Below, piece after piece: positions 17,310 through 26,705 of a DNA stretch of 64,000 nt. This DNA is from CAVYVZ01 sp963772065 (GTDB lineage Bacteria > Acidobacteriota > Vicinamibacteria > Vicinamibacterales > UBA2999), in the NCBI GenBank assembly GCA_963772065.1, contig CAVYVZ010000008.1, positions 186,001 to 250,000 of the forward strand. Reading direction: 5' to 3'. Position 1 is the first letter of the stretch, and each line of letters starts with the position of its first letter. The notes under the pieces are model-generated. The model saw only the letters and a list, made by a program, of their open reading frames with translations. It was not told the origin of the DNA and made no database searches. The translations under genes were made by a program, and so were the position numbers.

Positions 17310-17841
17310 CTCGATGCTCGAACGTGAGATCGAGGATCTGCTTGCCGTAGATCCGGCGCCCGAGTTCCGCGCGCACCTTCGACGGCGTATCGCGCAGGAG
17401 CCGCCGCTTCGCGCGGGTTGGCTCGCGTCGCGCGCGCTGTGGGCTCTTGGCGCAGGAGCCCTGGCCGCTGCGGCCGCAGCCGTCATCGTGGTTCGCCTCG
17501 ATTCTCCGTCACCGCAGGTGCCGATGTTGGAGGCGCGCTCGCTTGGCCAATCCGTCTACGCGACCACGGCCCCATCGGTCGCTGCTCGCTCCGTGGTCCG
17601 CGCGACTGTGCCCCCGGTGTCCCGACGCAACTCGGTCGTGGCGGCGATGACGATGATCATTCATGCGCCCGAAGCGGCGGCCTGGCGGCAGCTGCTGGCG
17701 GATGTCGGGTCGGGCGAGGTTGACCTTCCGCGTCTCACTCGGTCCGTCGAGGAATCCACGGTGCCACCGGCCGTCGAATTCATGTTGGCTCCGATCGTGA
17801 TCGAGCCGCTCACACCGGAATCGCAAGGAGTGCATCCGTGA
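17302..17841 (+). CDS. putative membrane anti-sigma factor
   Basis: A 179-residue protein overlapping the sigma factor gene by 8 bp. A short acidic cytoplasmic N-terminus (MDDSMLEREIEDLLAVDPAPEFRAHLRRRIAQE) is followed by one transmembrane helix (about residues 45-63, LWALGAGALAAAAAAVIVV) and an outside domain of about 110 residues. No zinc-binding HxxxCxxC motif is visible, so it is not a typical ZAS-domain anti-sigma; the assignment rests on topology and operon position. Its stop overlaps the next start in GTGA. Confidence 0.65.
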   Translation: MDDSMLEREIEDLLAVDPAPEFRAHLRRRIAQEPPLRAGWLASRALWALGAGALAAAAAAVIVVRLDSPSPQVPMLEARSLGQSVYATTAPSVAARSVVRATVPPVSRRNSVVAAMTMIIHAPEAAAWRQLLADVGSGEVDLPRLTRSVEESTVPPAVEFMLAPIVIEPLTPESQGVHP

Positions 17842-18437
17842 CTTTGCAGCCTCTTCGTGCTCTTGTCGTTCTTTCATTGGTCGCGTCTGCCGCGACGGCT
17901 GGATTCGCGCAAACGGCCTCTAAACCCCCGACCGAGACAGCTCGTGTCGCGACGATTGCGCCGGTGCGCGTGCAGGTGGTCATCGCGCGATACCAGGGAG
18001 ACAAACGCATCAGCAGCCTGCCGTACACGATGTCGATCAACGCGGCAGCCCCCGGTCGGGGCGTCGGTCAGATCCGCATCGGGGCCGACGTGCCGCTTTC
18101 AACGAGCCTCACCGCAGCCAAGGACGGAGGCCAGAACCTCGTGACGGCACCGGCGTCGGTGAGCTACGAGCAGATAGGGACACAGATCGATTGCCGGGTC
18201 TCGCCAACCGACGATGGACGATATCTGCTCGAGCTGACGGTCGCGGAAAAGTCGGTGTACGCGGAGGGAGAAGGCCCCGCTGTGGCGCGGCCGGGAAGAA
18301 ACCCACCATTCCGGTCGTTCAGAAGCAACAACACCATCGTTCTCAAGGATGGTCAGTCAGCCGAGTTCGCGGCCGCCGGGGATCGGCTCACCGGCGAGGT
18401 GGTGCGCGTGGAGGCCACGCTTCACGTCGTGAAGTGA
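17838..18437 (+). CDS. secreted hypothetical protein of the sigma operon
   Basis: A 199-residue exported protein starting at GTG 17838, coupled to the anti-sigma-like gene by a 4-bp overlap. A signal peptide (LRALVVLSLVASAATAGFAQ) ends at about residue 25. The mature part is predicted mostly beta (VRVQVVIARYQGDKRISSLPYTMSI; GQIRIGADVPL; IDCRVSPTDDGRYLLELTV; NTIVLKDGQSAEF), resembling a small beta-sandwich. I do not recognise a named family. Its place behind sigma and anti-sigma suggests a role in the periplasm or on the surface linked to that response. Confidence 0.65.
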   Translation: MTLQPLRALVVLSLVASAATAGFAQTASKPPTETARVATIAPVRVQVVIARYQGDKRISSLPYTMSINAAAPGRGVGQIRIGADVPLSTSLTAAKDGGQNLVTAPASVSYEQIGTQIDCRVSPTDDGRYLLELTVAEKSVYAEGEGPAVARPGRNPPFRSFRSNNTIVLKDGQSAEFAAAGDRLTGEVVRVEATLHVVK

Positions 18438-18559
18438 AAGATCTGCCCGGTCCCTGACAAATGTGCTCGACGCGCCGCGGCCGACGCCCGCCGCGGCGCG
18501 GAAACCACGCGAGAAAGCACGCACTCCCGCATGGCACGCGCGTTGCCCCTCATCGCTGA

Positions 18560-19609
18560 ATGCCCCGTCCCACGCCTGCGGTTCGCGTCGGCCTCGCCTG
18601 TGCGTGCGGCGCAGCCGCGACGGTCATCGTCGCCGCGACAGCGATCCTCAACGGCCCGCTTCCAGGACCGCTTCCGCTCTTTCCGCGCGACAACTGGTGG
18701 AACCTGAATATCTCCACGGCCCCCGTTGATGCGAATTCGGCTCCTTTCATCGCATTCATCAACAACGGGACGACGCGTCGGCTGCATCCTGACTTCGGCG
18801 GCGAGGCGTCACCAGGCAGCGTTGCGATCTACGGTTTCCCTTACGTTGTCGTCGACTCCGCGGTGCCGAAACGCGCCGTGGAGTTCCAGTACGCCTCGGA
18901 GAGCGACGGCGTGGATCGCACAACCGGCCGCGGCATTCCGTTCTACCCGATACCGGATGAAGCCATCACACAAGCGCACTGGATTGAGGGCGGAGAGCCG
19001 GGCAACATCGATCACCGCTCAAGCTCCGACCGCCACCTGCTGATTGTCGATCGCGACAATCGACACCTGTACGAGCTGTTCAACGTCTACTACGACGGCA
19101 CGCGCTGGCTGGCGGGATCGGGTGCGTTCTTCGACCTGAACACGAACGGCCGCCGTCCGGACGGATGGACGTCGGCCGACGCGGCGGGGCTGGCAATTCT
19201 GCCCGGCCTCGTTCGATACGACGAAGTGTTCGGCCCGAACGAGATCGAGCATGCATTGCGCGTGACGGTGCGCGCGACCAACGGATACGTCTATCCCGCC
19301 TCGCATCGTGCCGGCGCCACGAACGGCGCGCTCCCGATGGGCGCGCGGCTGCGCCTCAAGGCCAGCGTCAATCTGTCTACCTTCCGGCCGGAGATTCAGA
19401 AGATCTTCCGCGCGATGCAGCGGTACGGCCTCATCGTCGCCGACAACGGCTCCGACATGTATATCAGCGGCGCGTTCGATCCACGCTGGGACAACGGGAT
19501 CCTGAACCCGGCGTTCCGTTCGCTGACGGCAAGCGACTTCGAGGTGATCAGCCTCGGCTACCGTCCGAACGGGCCCGCGCCGCCGACGAACCTCCGCATC
19601 CTGCCGTAG
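18560..19609 (+). CDS. secreted hypothetical protein
   Basis: A 349-residue exported protein with an N-terminal hydrophobic segment (GLACACGAAATVIVAATAI, about 11-29). The mature part has a conserved-looking series: FPRDNWWNLNIS, FGGEASPGSVAIYGFPYVVV, DRHLLIVDRDNRHLYELFNVYYD, ADAAGLAILPGLVRYDEV and LRVTVRATNGYVYPASHRAG. It reads as an intact all-beta extracellular domain, but I cannot name the family. The ATG at 18560 directly follows the 122-bp gap after the sigma operon, in which I see no other gene. Confidence 0.62.
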   Translation: MPRPTPAVRVGLACACGAAATVIVAATAILNGPLPGPLPLFPRDNWWNLNISTAPVDANSAPFIAFINNGTTRRLHPDFGGEASPGSVAIYGFPYVVVDSAVPKRAVEFQYASESDGVDRTTGRGIPFYPIPDEAITQAHWIEGGEPGNIDHRSSSDRHLLIVDRDNRHLYELFNVYYDGTRWLAGSGAFFDLNTNGRRPDGWTSADAAGLAILPGLVRYDEVFGPNEIEHALRVTVRATNGYVYPASHRAGATNGALPMGARLRLKASVNLSTFRPEIQKIFRAMQRYGLIVADNGSDMYISGAFDPRWDNGILNPAFRSLTASDFEVISLGYRPNGPAPPTNLRILP

Positions 19610-19629
19610 CCCTCGCCTATACTTCGTCG

Positions 19630-19992
19630 ATGCTGGATTCGCAACGCGCGATCGCCGTGGAGATCGGCATCCCGGTGGCTCGCCGTCATATTTTTCTTTG
19701 CTGCGACCAGACGACGCCAAAATGCTGCGAGAAGGAACGAGGCCTGGCGGCGTGGGATTTTCTGAAGCGCCGACTCAAGGAGCTGGGACTCTCCGAGCAG
19801 GGCGGCATTCTCCGGACCAAGGCCAACTGCCTGCGAATCTGCGAAGGCGGCCCCATCGCCGTCGTCTACCCCGAGGGCGCGTGGTACTCGGAGTGCGATC
19901 CGCCGGTCCTCGAACGAATCATCCAGGAACACTTGATCGGAGGGCGGCCGGTGACGACTCATCTCATCGAGCAGCATCGTTTGCCCGGCTGA
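19630..19992 (+). CDS. thioredoxin-like (2Fe-2S) ferredoxin
   Basis: A 120-residue ferredoxin of the thioredoxin-like 2Fe-2S class, which donates electrons in redox reactions. Likely cluster ligands lie in HIFLCCDQTTPKCCEKE (about residues 24-38) and in RTKANCLRICEGGPIAVVYPEG (about 62-83). These match the C-x(10-12)-C ... C-xxx-C pattern of the family. The start is ATG 19630, just after the preceding gene. It is followed 9 bp later by a macrodomain gene. The partner enzyme is unknown. Confidence 0.85.
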   Translation: MLDSQRAIAVEIGIPVARRHIFLCCDQTTPKCCEKERGLAAWDFLKRRLKELGLSEQGGILRTKANCLRICEGGPIAVVYPEGAWYSECDPPVLERIIQEHLIGGRPVTTHLIEQHRLPG

Positions 19993-20001
19993 TCGACCGG
20001 A

Positions 20002-20517
20002 ATGGCGACAGACCTCCAGGCCGTCCTGGCCGACATCACGACGCTCGAGGTCGACGCGATCGTGAACGCGGCGAACACATCGCTCCTTGGCGGTGGCGGT
20101 GTGGACGGCGCCATTCATCGGGCGGCAGGTCGTGAGCTGCTCGAGGAATGTCGAACGCTCGGAGGGTGCCCCACGGGCGACGCGAAGATCACCCGCGGGT
20201 ACCGCCTGCCCGCGAAGCATGTGATTCACGCCGTCGGGCCCGTCTGGCACGGAGGACAGCAGGATGAGCCGCACCTGCTTGCCTCATGCTACGAGCGATC
20301 GCTCGAGATCGCCGTGGCGCATCAGCTCTCGTCGATCGCTTTCCCCTCGATCAGCACGGGAATCTACGGCTATCCGATCGAGCTAGCGGCGTTAGTGGCG
20401 GTCTCCACCGTCAAGCGATTCGTGCGTCACCCCTCGTCCCTGGCGCAGATCACGTTCTGTTGCTTCTCGGAGCGTGACCTCGCGACCTATCGACGCATGC
20501 TCGACTCAGTGGTCTGA
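20002..20517 (+). CDS. macrodomain O-acetyl-ADP-ribose deacetylase-like protein
   Basis: A 171-residue single macrodomain, likely removing acetyl from O-acetyl-ADP-ribose or ADP-ribose from proteins. The diagnostic DAIVNAANTSLLGGGGVDGAIHRAAG is near residue 18-43. It is followed by CPTGDAKITRGYRLPAKHVIHAVGP and the second ligand loop FPSISTGIYGYPIELAA, all matching YmdB-type proteins in order and spacing. A 141-bp gap with a hairpin separates it from the oxidase gene downstream. Confidence 0.92.
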   Translation: MATDLQAVLADITTLEVDAIVNAANTSLLGGGGVDGAIHRAAGRELLEECRTLGGCPTGDAKITRGYRLPAKHVIHAVGPVWHGGQQDEPHLLASCYERSLEIAVAHQLSSIAFPSISTGIYGYPIELAALVAVSTVKRFVRHPSSLAQITFCCFSERDLATYRRMLDSVV

Positions 20518-20625
20518 TCAAATTCGGTGCATTCCTGGTCAGTTCGGCGCAATCCGTCCCCGAGCTTCATGATCTGACGCGCGCGGACCTGCACTATCCT
20601 CTCAGCTCAACCTTTAACGGCCTTT

Positions 20626-20647
20626 GTCTCGAACCCCCCTTCGAGAC
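20626..20647 (+). promoter_or_regulatory. 8-bp hairpin ahead of the oxidase start
   Basis: GTCTCGAA and TTCGAGAC form a perfect 8-bp stem around a loop of six C. The hairpin ends 2 nt before the purine-rich AGGAGGAC that serves the ATG at 20659. The spacing places it in the 5' untranslated region, where it could protect the message or tune initiation. No run of T follows, so it is not a typical terminator. Confidence 0.45.
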
Positions 20648-20658
20648 AGGAGGACAGC

Positions 20659-23014
20659 ATGCCCACTGTCAAAGCCGAGCCGGCTGTGCCGCGTCTCGCC
20701 GCAGCCGTCGTGTCCGCCGTCATCCTGTGCACCGTGCCGGCGCTCTTCGCGCAGGCAGGGGCGCAGGGCCGCTGGCGGACGCTCACGAACGAAGCGCCCA
20801 TCAATCCGATCCACGTCGCCTTGATGCACAACGGCAAGGTCCTGGTCGTTGCCGGGTCCGGCAATCTGGCGACGGAAACGAACTTCCAGGCAGCTGTCTG
20901 GGATCCCGTATCGGAAACGTTTCAGACGCAGACGCTCGAGTGGGACATGTTCTGCAACGGCATGGTGGCGCTGCCCGACGGCCGCATCTTCGTCAACGGC
21001 GGCAATCTTCAGTACAGACCCATTCTTCGGCGAACCTCGCAACGCTGCGTACGATCCGGCCACGGGCCTCTTCACCAACCTGCAGAACATGGCGCACGGG
21101 CGCTGGTATCCAACGGTGACCACGCTCGGCGACGGCAGGATCCTGACATTCTCAGGGTTGCTGGAAACGGGCGGAACGAACAGCACGGTCGAGATCTATA
21201 CCGATGGAGTGGGATGGAGCCCGGAGTATCCGGCGGGTTGGACTCCGCCGCTCTATCCGCGCATGCATCTCAGCACGGACGGGCGCGTCTTCTACGCTGG
21301 CTCGGGTCGTGGATCGAGGTTCTTCGATCCATCCACACGAACCTGGTCGGCTGTCGTCTCCAACACCATCTACACGGGGTCGCGCTCGTACGGCACGTCG
21401 GTGCTGCTGCCGCTCACGCCGGCGGACGGTTACCGGCCGCGCGTGATGATCCTGGGCGGCGGCAATCCGGCCACGCCCACCACGGAGATCATCGACCTGT
21501 CCGCCCCGACGCCAGCGTGGCAGAGCGGCCCGCCGATGTCGCAGCCGAGGATTCAGATCAGCACGACGATCCTTCCGAGCGGCAAAGTCCTGGCGGTTGG
21601 CGGATCAACCAACAACGAGGACGCGCTGACGGCGAGCCTGAACGCCGACCTGTACGATCCGATCGCCAACACATTTGCCTCGGCCGGAGCCAACGCCTAT
21701 CCGCGTCTGTACCATTCCGCCTCGCTGCTCCTTCCGGACGCGACCGTTCTGCTGATTGGCGGCAACCCGCAGCGAGGAAGCTACGAGCGGCGGCTCGAGA
21801 TCTACTCGCCCGCGTATCTCTTCAACGCCGACGGAACCGACGCGTTTCGTCCGACCATCACGAGCGTGACGCCGGGCAGCATCGGATACGGCGAGGCGTT
21901 TCAGGTGCAGACGCCGGATGCGTCCGAGATCGGATCGGTCGTGCTCGTGCGGCCCGGCGCGGCCACGCACGCCTTCGACATGGACCAGCGCCTGATTGGG
22001 CTGACCTATACGGCCGAAAGCGGCGTGCTGAACGTGACTGCGCCACCGACCGGCAACATCGCACCGCCGGGGTATTACATGCTGTTCGTGCTCAACGCGG
22101 CGGGCGTCCCATCCGTCGCGCGCTTCGTCAGACTGCAGGCGCCGGCCGTCAACCAGGCGCCAACCGCGACGATCACGAGCCCCTCGTCCAACGCAACCGT
22201 CAATCCAGGAGGGGCGGTGTCGTTCGCCGGGACGGGCAACGATCCGGACGGCGCGATCGTCAGCGACGCCTGGACATTCGCAGGCGGTAGTCCGGCCTCG
22301 AGCACGGCCGCTACACCGGGCGTCGTGACGTATTCGACGCCTGGCACGTACACGGCCTCCTTCATCGTCACCGACAATCGCGGGGCGGCGAGCCCGCCGG
22401 TGACGCGCACGATCACCGTCTCGGACTTCTCGCTGTCGGCCACGCCGGCATCGCGAACGATCAATCCGGGAGGCAGCGCCACCTACACGGCGACGGTGTC
22501 TCCACTGGCCGGGTTTACCGGAACGGTGGCCTTCACCGTGACGGGACTCCCAGCCGGAGCAACGGCTGCGTTCAGTCCGACGTCGGTCACGACGTCGGGG
22601 TCGACGACCCTCAGCATCTCGACGAGCGCATCGACGCCGGCCGGCAGCTACCCGCTTACGATTCGCGGCACGAGCGGCCCGCGCGTGCGAACGGTCAACG
22701 TCACGCTGATCGTCAACGGCGACTTCACCATGTCGGTGTCGCCGACCAGCCGCACGATTTCGCGCGGCGGCATCGCCACCTACGTCGTGACCATCGCGAG
22801 CAACGTGTTCGTAGGGACCGTCAACCTGTCGGTGAGCGGAGCACCCAGCCGCGCCACCAAGGTCTTCAACCCGACATCGATCGTCAACAGTGGGAGCTCA
22901 ACGCTGACGATCGACACGAACTCGAACGTGCAGAAGGGTACGCGGACGATCACGATCACGGGCACGGGTGCAGGCCGCACTCACTCGGTCAACGCCACGC
23001 TGATCGTCCGGTAG
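20659..23014 (+). CDS. secreted galactose-oxidase-like kelch protein, frameshifted in this sequence
   Basis: An exported protein of about 784 residues, once one frame change is allowed for. After a signal peptide come kelch repeats with copper-radical-oxidase landmarks: Cys in DMFCNGMVALPDGRIFVNGGN, Tyr in MAHGRWYPTVTTLGDG, Tyr-His in YPRLYHSASLLLPDATVLLIGGNP, and His in VLVRPGAATHAFDMDQR of the DUF1929-type domain. A PKD-like domain and two Ig-like repeats follow (each beginning near TPASRTINPGG or SPTSRTISRGG). Oxidation of primary alcohols or aldehydes is therefore plausible. The frame changes by +1 near 21012-21016, at GTACA. The 3' end lies 5 bp before the aminotransferase gene. Confidence 0.8.
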
Positions 23015-23019
23015 CCGCC

Positions 23020-24130
23020 ATGCCGATGACACGCAGAACGCTGCTGGAAACGTTGGGGGCCGGCGCCGTGGCCGCGATGGCCGCGCGGCGGGCGGAGGCG
23101 GCCCCTCCCACAATGTTGATTCGCCTCAATCGGAATGAGAACGCGTACGGACCGTCACCGCGGGCCATCGAAGCCATGCGGCAGACGACCGAGAGCGAAG
23201 CGAACCGATACCCTGACGTCGAAGCCGAAGATCTCCGGCGCCGGATTGCCAGCTTCCACCGTATCAGGCCCGAACAGATCGTGCTTGGCTGTGGGTCCGG
23301 GCACCTCCTGTCTCTCGCGATAGACGCGTTCGCCGGGCCGTCGCGGGTCGTCACGGCGGCGCGGCCGACATTCGATCTGGTCGGAGGATGCGCGCAGCGC
23401 CTTGGCGCGGCCGTCGGCGGCGTGCCCTTGAATCGCGACTACTCCCACGACCTCGACGCGATGCTCGCGCGCGGCGGCAGCGGCGCGGGGTTGGTCTACA
23501 TCTGCAATCCACACAATCCGACCGGCAGCATCACGCAGCGGAAGGACCTCGACGCCTTTCTTCGCCGGCTTCCTTCGTCGGTCGTTGTCGTCATCGACGA
23601 GGCGTATCACGACTACGTCGGCGAATCATCCGAGTACCGTGTCGTTCATCGATCGTCCCGTCGATGATCCGCGGGTGATCGTCACGCGGACGTTTTCGAA
23701 GATCCATGGGTTGGCAGGCTTGCGCGTCGGCTACGCCGTGGCCTCGGCGGAGACCGCCCGTGCCTTGTCGGCCCGCGTGATGCCAGACGCCATCAACGTG
23801 GTGGCGGCTCGCGCTGCGGCCGCCGCCCTCGAGGACACGGATCACGTGCGCACGAGCGCGAGCAGGAACATCGACGATCGCCAGGAGTTCCTGAACGACG
23901 CGAACGCGCGCATGCTGCGGTGGATCGACTCGCTCACGAATTTCGTGATGCTGGACACCCTGCGTCCCGCGGCCGACGTGGTGGCGCGTCTTGCCGAGCA
24001 CGGCATTCTCGTCGCGGGCCCGATTCCGGGCTTCAACGACTACATTCGCGTGTCGATCGGCAGCCGTTCGGCCATGCGCGAGTTCTGGCGCGTGTGGGAT
24101 CACACGATGCCGCACAAGATGCCCATGTAG
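23020..24130 (+). CDS. histidinol-phosphate-aminotransferase-like protein with Tat-type signal, frameshifted in this sequence
   Basis: A class I/II PLP aminotransferase of about 369 residues. The N-terminus MPMTRRTLLETLGAGAVAAMAARRAEA looks like a twin-arginine signal, unusual for HisC and implying a periplasmic enzyme. Motifs: RLNRNENAYGPSP, YICNPHNPTGSI, VVIDEAYHDYVGE, the PLP lysine in RTFSKIHGLAGLRVGY, and YIRVSIGS near the C-terminus. The two halves are in different frames. The shift is +1 at about 23634-23638 in GAGTACCG, where dropping one C restores E-Y-V-S-F. Whether it acts on histidinol phosphate or another amino acid cannot be decided from sequence. Confidence 0.8.
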
Positions 24131-24153
24131 CGCGAATCGCGCAGGCGCGCTAC
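24127..24153. terminator. possible bidirectional terminator hairpin containing both stop codons
   Basis: GTAGCGCG and CGCGCTAC form an 8-bp stem with an 11-nt loop. The stem includes the TAG stop of the aminotransferase gene on one strand and the TAG stop of the ligase gene on the other. No T-run follows. A shared transcription end for two convergent genes is an inference. Confidence 0.4.
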
Positions 24154-25145
24154 GGCTCTCGCCCGACATCCTCCGGCGCCTTGTCCTCCCGCAGACCAAG
24201 GAAAGCGGAATGGCGCAGGTGATCGTCCGCCGTCCACTCGACGAATCGAACCTGGGCGACCAGCTTTGGCAGGACCCATTGCATTTCGCCCATTTCCTCC
24301 GCTGTCACTCCGCCGCCCCAATGCGACGTCGTGGTGTTTGGAAGGTCGACAAACGGACACCGCGACGTGTGGAGCGGCGTCAGCTCTCCAAACACTTCCC
24401 TTCGCAGGTGTGGAGTGAATCCTGCTCGCACCTTCGACGCAAATCGCAGCTTACGTCCCACGTAGAACCCGACGAGCAAGGCATCGATCCCGTGCGTTCC
24501 GGGCCGATAGCCGCCGATGACGAACTCCTGCTGACGGTCAAGCTTCAGCTTGAGCCACGTCTGCGCTCGCAGTGCCGGCTGGTACTTCGAGTCCTTGCGC
24601 TTGGCAATGACGCCTTCAAGACCAAGGCTTCGGACAGCCTCAATCACTTCTGCCGCTGTTCCCGGAAGAGGCGCTGAAAGCAACACGCCTGACCCGGCGA
24701 CGACGGTCTCCAACTTCGCCTGGCGTTCCACAAGGGGATCACGGGTCAGATCCTCACCATCGACGTGAAGCAGGTCGAATGCGTAGAAGACGACCTTGTG
24801 TCCAGGATGGGCGCCGCGATGCTGCAGCGCCTGGAACGAGGGCCGGCCCTGGGAATCGACCGCGACAATCTCGCCGTCGACGATGGCACTCTCGGCGCGC
24901 AGGCGCGACGCGGCGGCGGCGACGCCCGGATACGTGCGGGTCAGGTCGTTATCGTTGCGCGACCGGACCTGAACCCGCTCGCCATCCTTGATCAGCAGTG
25001 CCCGGTAACCGTCGAACTTGACCTCGTAGCTCCAGTCGTTCCCTTCAGGCAGAGCCTGCACGATCTTCGCGACCATCGGTTGAATGAACGTAGGAGTCGG
25101 GCCAGGGCGATCGCGGCGACCGCCAACGCCCCGCGGCGCTCTCAC
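24150..25145 (-). CDS. ATP-dependent DNA ligase (LigD-ligase-domain type)
   Basis: A 331-residue stand-alone ligase that seals nicks, of the class used in bacterial end-joining and base-excision repair. The nucleotide-binding lysine is in WSYEVKFDGYRALL (about residue 43). Further motifs are ESAIVDGEIVAVD, VVFYAFDLLHVDGEDL, LEGVIAKRKDSKY and TWLKLKLDRQQEFVIGGY, followed by the OB-fold region. There is no primase-polymerase or phosphoesterase domain. The GTG at 25145 overlaps the tannase-like stop in GTGA. No Ku gene is present in the window. Confidence 0.9.
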   Translation of the reverse strand: MRAPRGVGGRRDRPGPTPTFIQPMVAKIVQALPEGNDWSYEVKFDGYRALLIKDGERVQVRSRNDNDLTRTYPGVAAAASRLRAESAIVDGEIVAVDSQGRPSFQALQHRGAHPGHKVVFYAFDLLHVDGEDLTRDPLVERQAKLETVVAGSGVLLSAPLPGTAAEVIEAVRSLGLEGVIAKRKDSKYQPALRAQTWLKLKLDRQQEFVIGGYRPGTHGIDALLVGFYVGRKLRFASKVRAGFTPHLRREVFGELTPLHTSRCPFVDLPNTTTSHWGGGVTAEEMGEMQWVLPKLVAQVRFVEWTADDHLRHSAFLGLREDKAPEDVGREP

Positions 25146-26650
25146 GGCTGACGGCAGACGAAGTTCTCCGCTTCGTCCGTGCTGCCGGTGCCCCTATAGA
25201 CGGCGCGTTGAGGATACGGACACAGCGGGCGTGTCCGTATCGTCGCCCCTTTGGATACCTTGCGTGCGACGATGTGTTCGGGGGCCTTTCCGCTCTCCAC
25301 CCACGCGTCAAGCGCCGCCACCCAGTCCACGCTGTCGGGACCGGCTCCGCCGGAGCAATGAGCCACCCCTGGCGCCATGAACAAGAGGGCGTAGTCGTCC
25401 GCTTTCGGGTCGCGCGCCTTCACGTCTTCGTCGTACTCGATGGTCGCGAGCGCCGACAGAGCGGCATCGGACCACCCGTGCCAGAGCAGCAGCTTGTGAC
25501 CTTTCGCTTTGAAGGCGTCGAGGTCGGGGTTCGTCGCATTCAGGAATGACGCGGTTCGCTTTGTATCAGCCTTCCAGGTCGACAGGTCGTACTTCGTGTA
25601 GTCCCAGTCAGGATCGTTGAACACCAGATACTTGAACAGTTGCGTTCCGAAGATGAACCGCAGGCTCGGTACCTGCGGTTGACCGGGCTTCGGAGGCGCG
25701 CCGGTGATCCACAACGGCCAGCCCATCGGCTCGCCTTCGCCGCCAAACGGCTGTGCAGCGAAGATCGTCTCTTCCGCGGCGCGCGTGGGCGCGTAGATCG
25801 CGTTCAGCGCGGTTTGCTGCGCAGCGCTCAATCCGGTCAACGCCGCGACGTCCACCTTGCACTGACGCGGATCTTCCATCACGGCGTCCTTCACGCCGTC
25901 GACCGCGTCGCATTTGCCGAGAATCTGCGTGGCGATCGATTGCATCGTCTCGAGCGGGAGGACCGGCGCCAGGTTCTTCGGGTCGGGAAACTGGGCGCGC
26001 GTGTCCTTGATGAACTGCGCGCCGATCCCCGTGAAATCCGCCGCCGGCGCCCCGGAGACGATCCCGTCGAAGTCGTCCGGAAACCGCTGCGCTTCCATGA
26101 GCCCCTGCCGCCCGCCGTTGGAACATCCGAAGAAGTACGAGCGTGTTTCGTTCGCGCCGTAGTAGCTGCGGAGGATCGACTTCGCGACTTCGGCGGTCCG
26201 ATGCACGCCGAGATATCCGAAATTGACTTGCCGCTCGAGGTTGTTGAGCGCCCACGACGCGTCGATGGCGGTGCCCTGATGGCCGGTGTCGGTGCCGACC
26301 GTCGCGTATCCCGCATTGACGACCGGGGCAACGACGAACCGCAGTGAGAGTGCCTGGTTCTCGACCTCACCGACGAAGCCGCCGCCTCCGCCCATCAGGA
26401 ACTTGCGATTCCATGCGTCGGGCAGGAGGAGCGAGAATTTAATCTCGGTGCCGATGACGCCGGCGACGCGGCAGTGCGCCGCGGTAATCGGCCCGGTCGT
26501 GGACGCCGGAACAGCGACCGCTTCGGTCACCTTCACGTCCGGCAGCTTCAGCGTGGTCAGTTGTGAGCACTGAGGGCGATCGGCCGCAACAACGGCCGGC
26601 GCGCTGAGCAGCGCCGTCGCGATAGATAGTCCGAGCACTCGGGATTTCAT
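25142..26650 (-). CDS. secreted tannase/feruloyl esterase family protein
   Basis: A 502-residue exported alpha/beta-hydrolase of the tannase family, which cleaves ester-linked phenolics such as feruloyl or galloyl groups. A signal peptide (LGLSIATALLSAPAVVAA) ends near residue 23. The nucleophile serine is in YFFGCSNGGRQGLMEAQRFPDDFDGI, with the paired Cys beside it. The catalytic Asp and His are expected in LLLWHGWSDAALS and in APGVAHCSGGAGPD. GGGGGFVGEVENQ forms the oxyanion region. The gene is upstream of, and overlaps, the ligase start, an odd functional pairing. Confidence 0.9.
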   Translation of the reverse strand: MKSRVLGLSIATALLSAPAVVAADRPQCSQLTTLKLPDVKVTEAVAVPASTTGPITAAHCRVAGVIGTEIKFSLLLPDAWNRKFLMGGGGGFVGEVENQALSLRFVVAPVVNAGYATVGTDTGHQGTAIDASWALNNLERQVNFGYLGVHRTAEVAKSILRSYYGANETRSYFFGCSNGGRQGLMEAQRFPDDFDGIVSGAPAADFTGIGAQFIKDTRAQFPDPKNLAPVLPLETMQSIATQILGKCDAVDGVKDAVMEDPRQCKVDVAALTGLSAAQQTALNAIYAPTRAAEETIFAAQPFGGEGEPMGWPLWITGAPPKPGQPQVPSLRFIFGTQLFKYLVFNDPDWDYTKYDLSTWKADTKRTASFLNATNPDLDAFKAKGHKLLLWHGWSDAALSALATIEYDEDVKARDPKADDYALLFMAPGVAHCSGGAGPDSVDWVAALDAWVESGKAPEHIVARKVSKGATIRTRPLCPYPQRAVYRGTGSTDEAENFVCRQP

Positions 26651-26705
26651 GGCCCGCCATCATATCCCTGGTGTCCAGTATCAGCATGCAGCGCCGAGCG
26701 CACCG

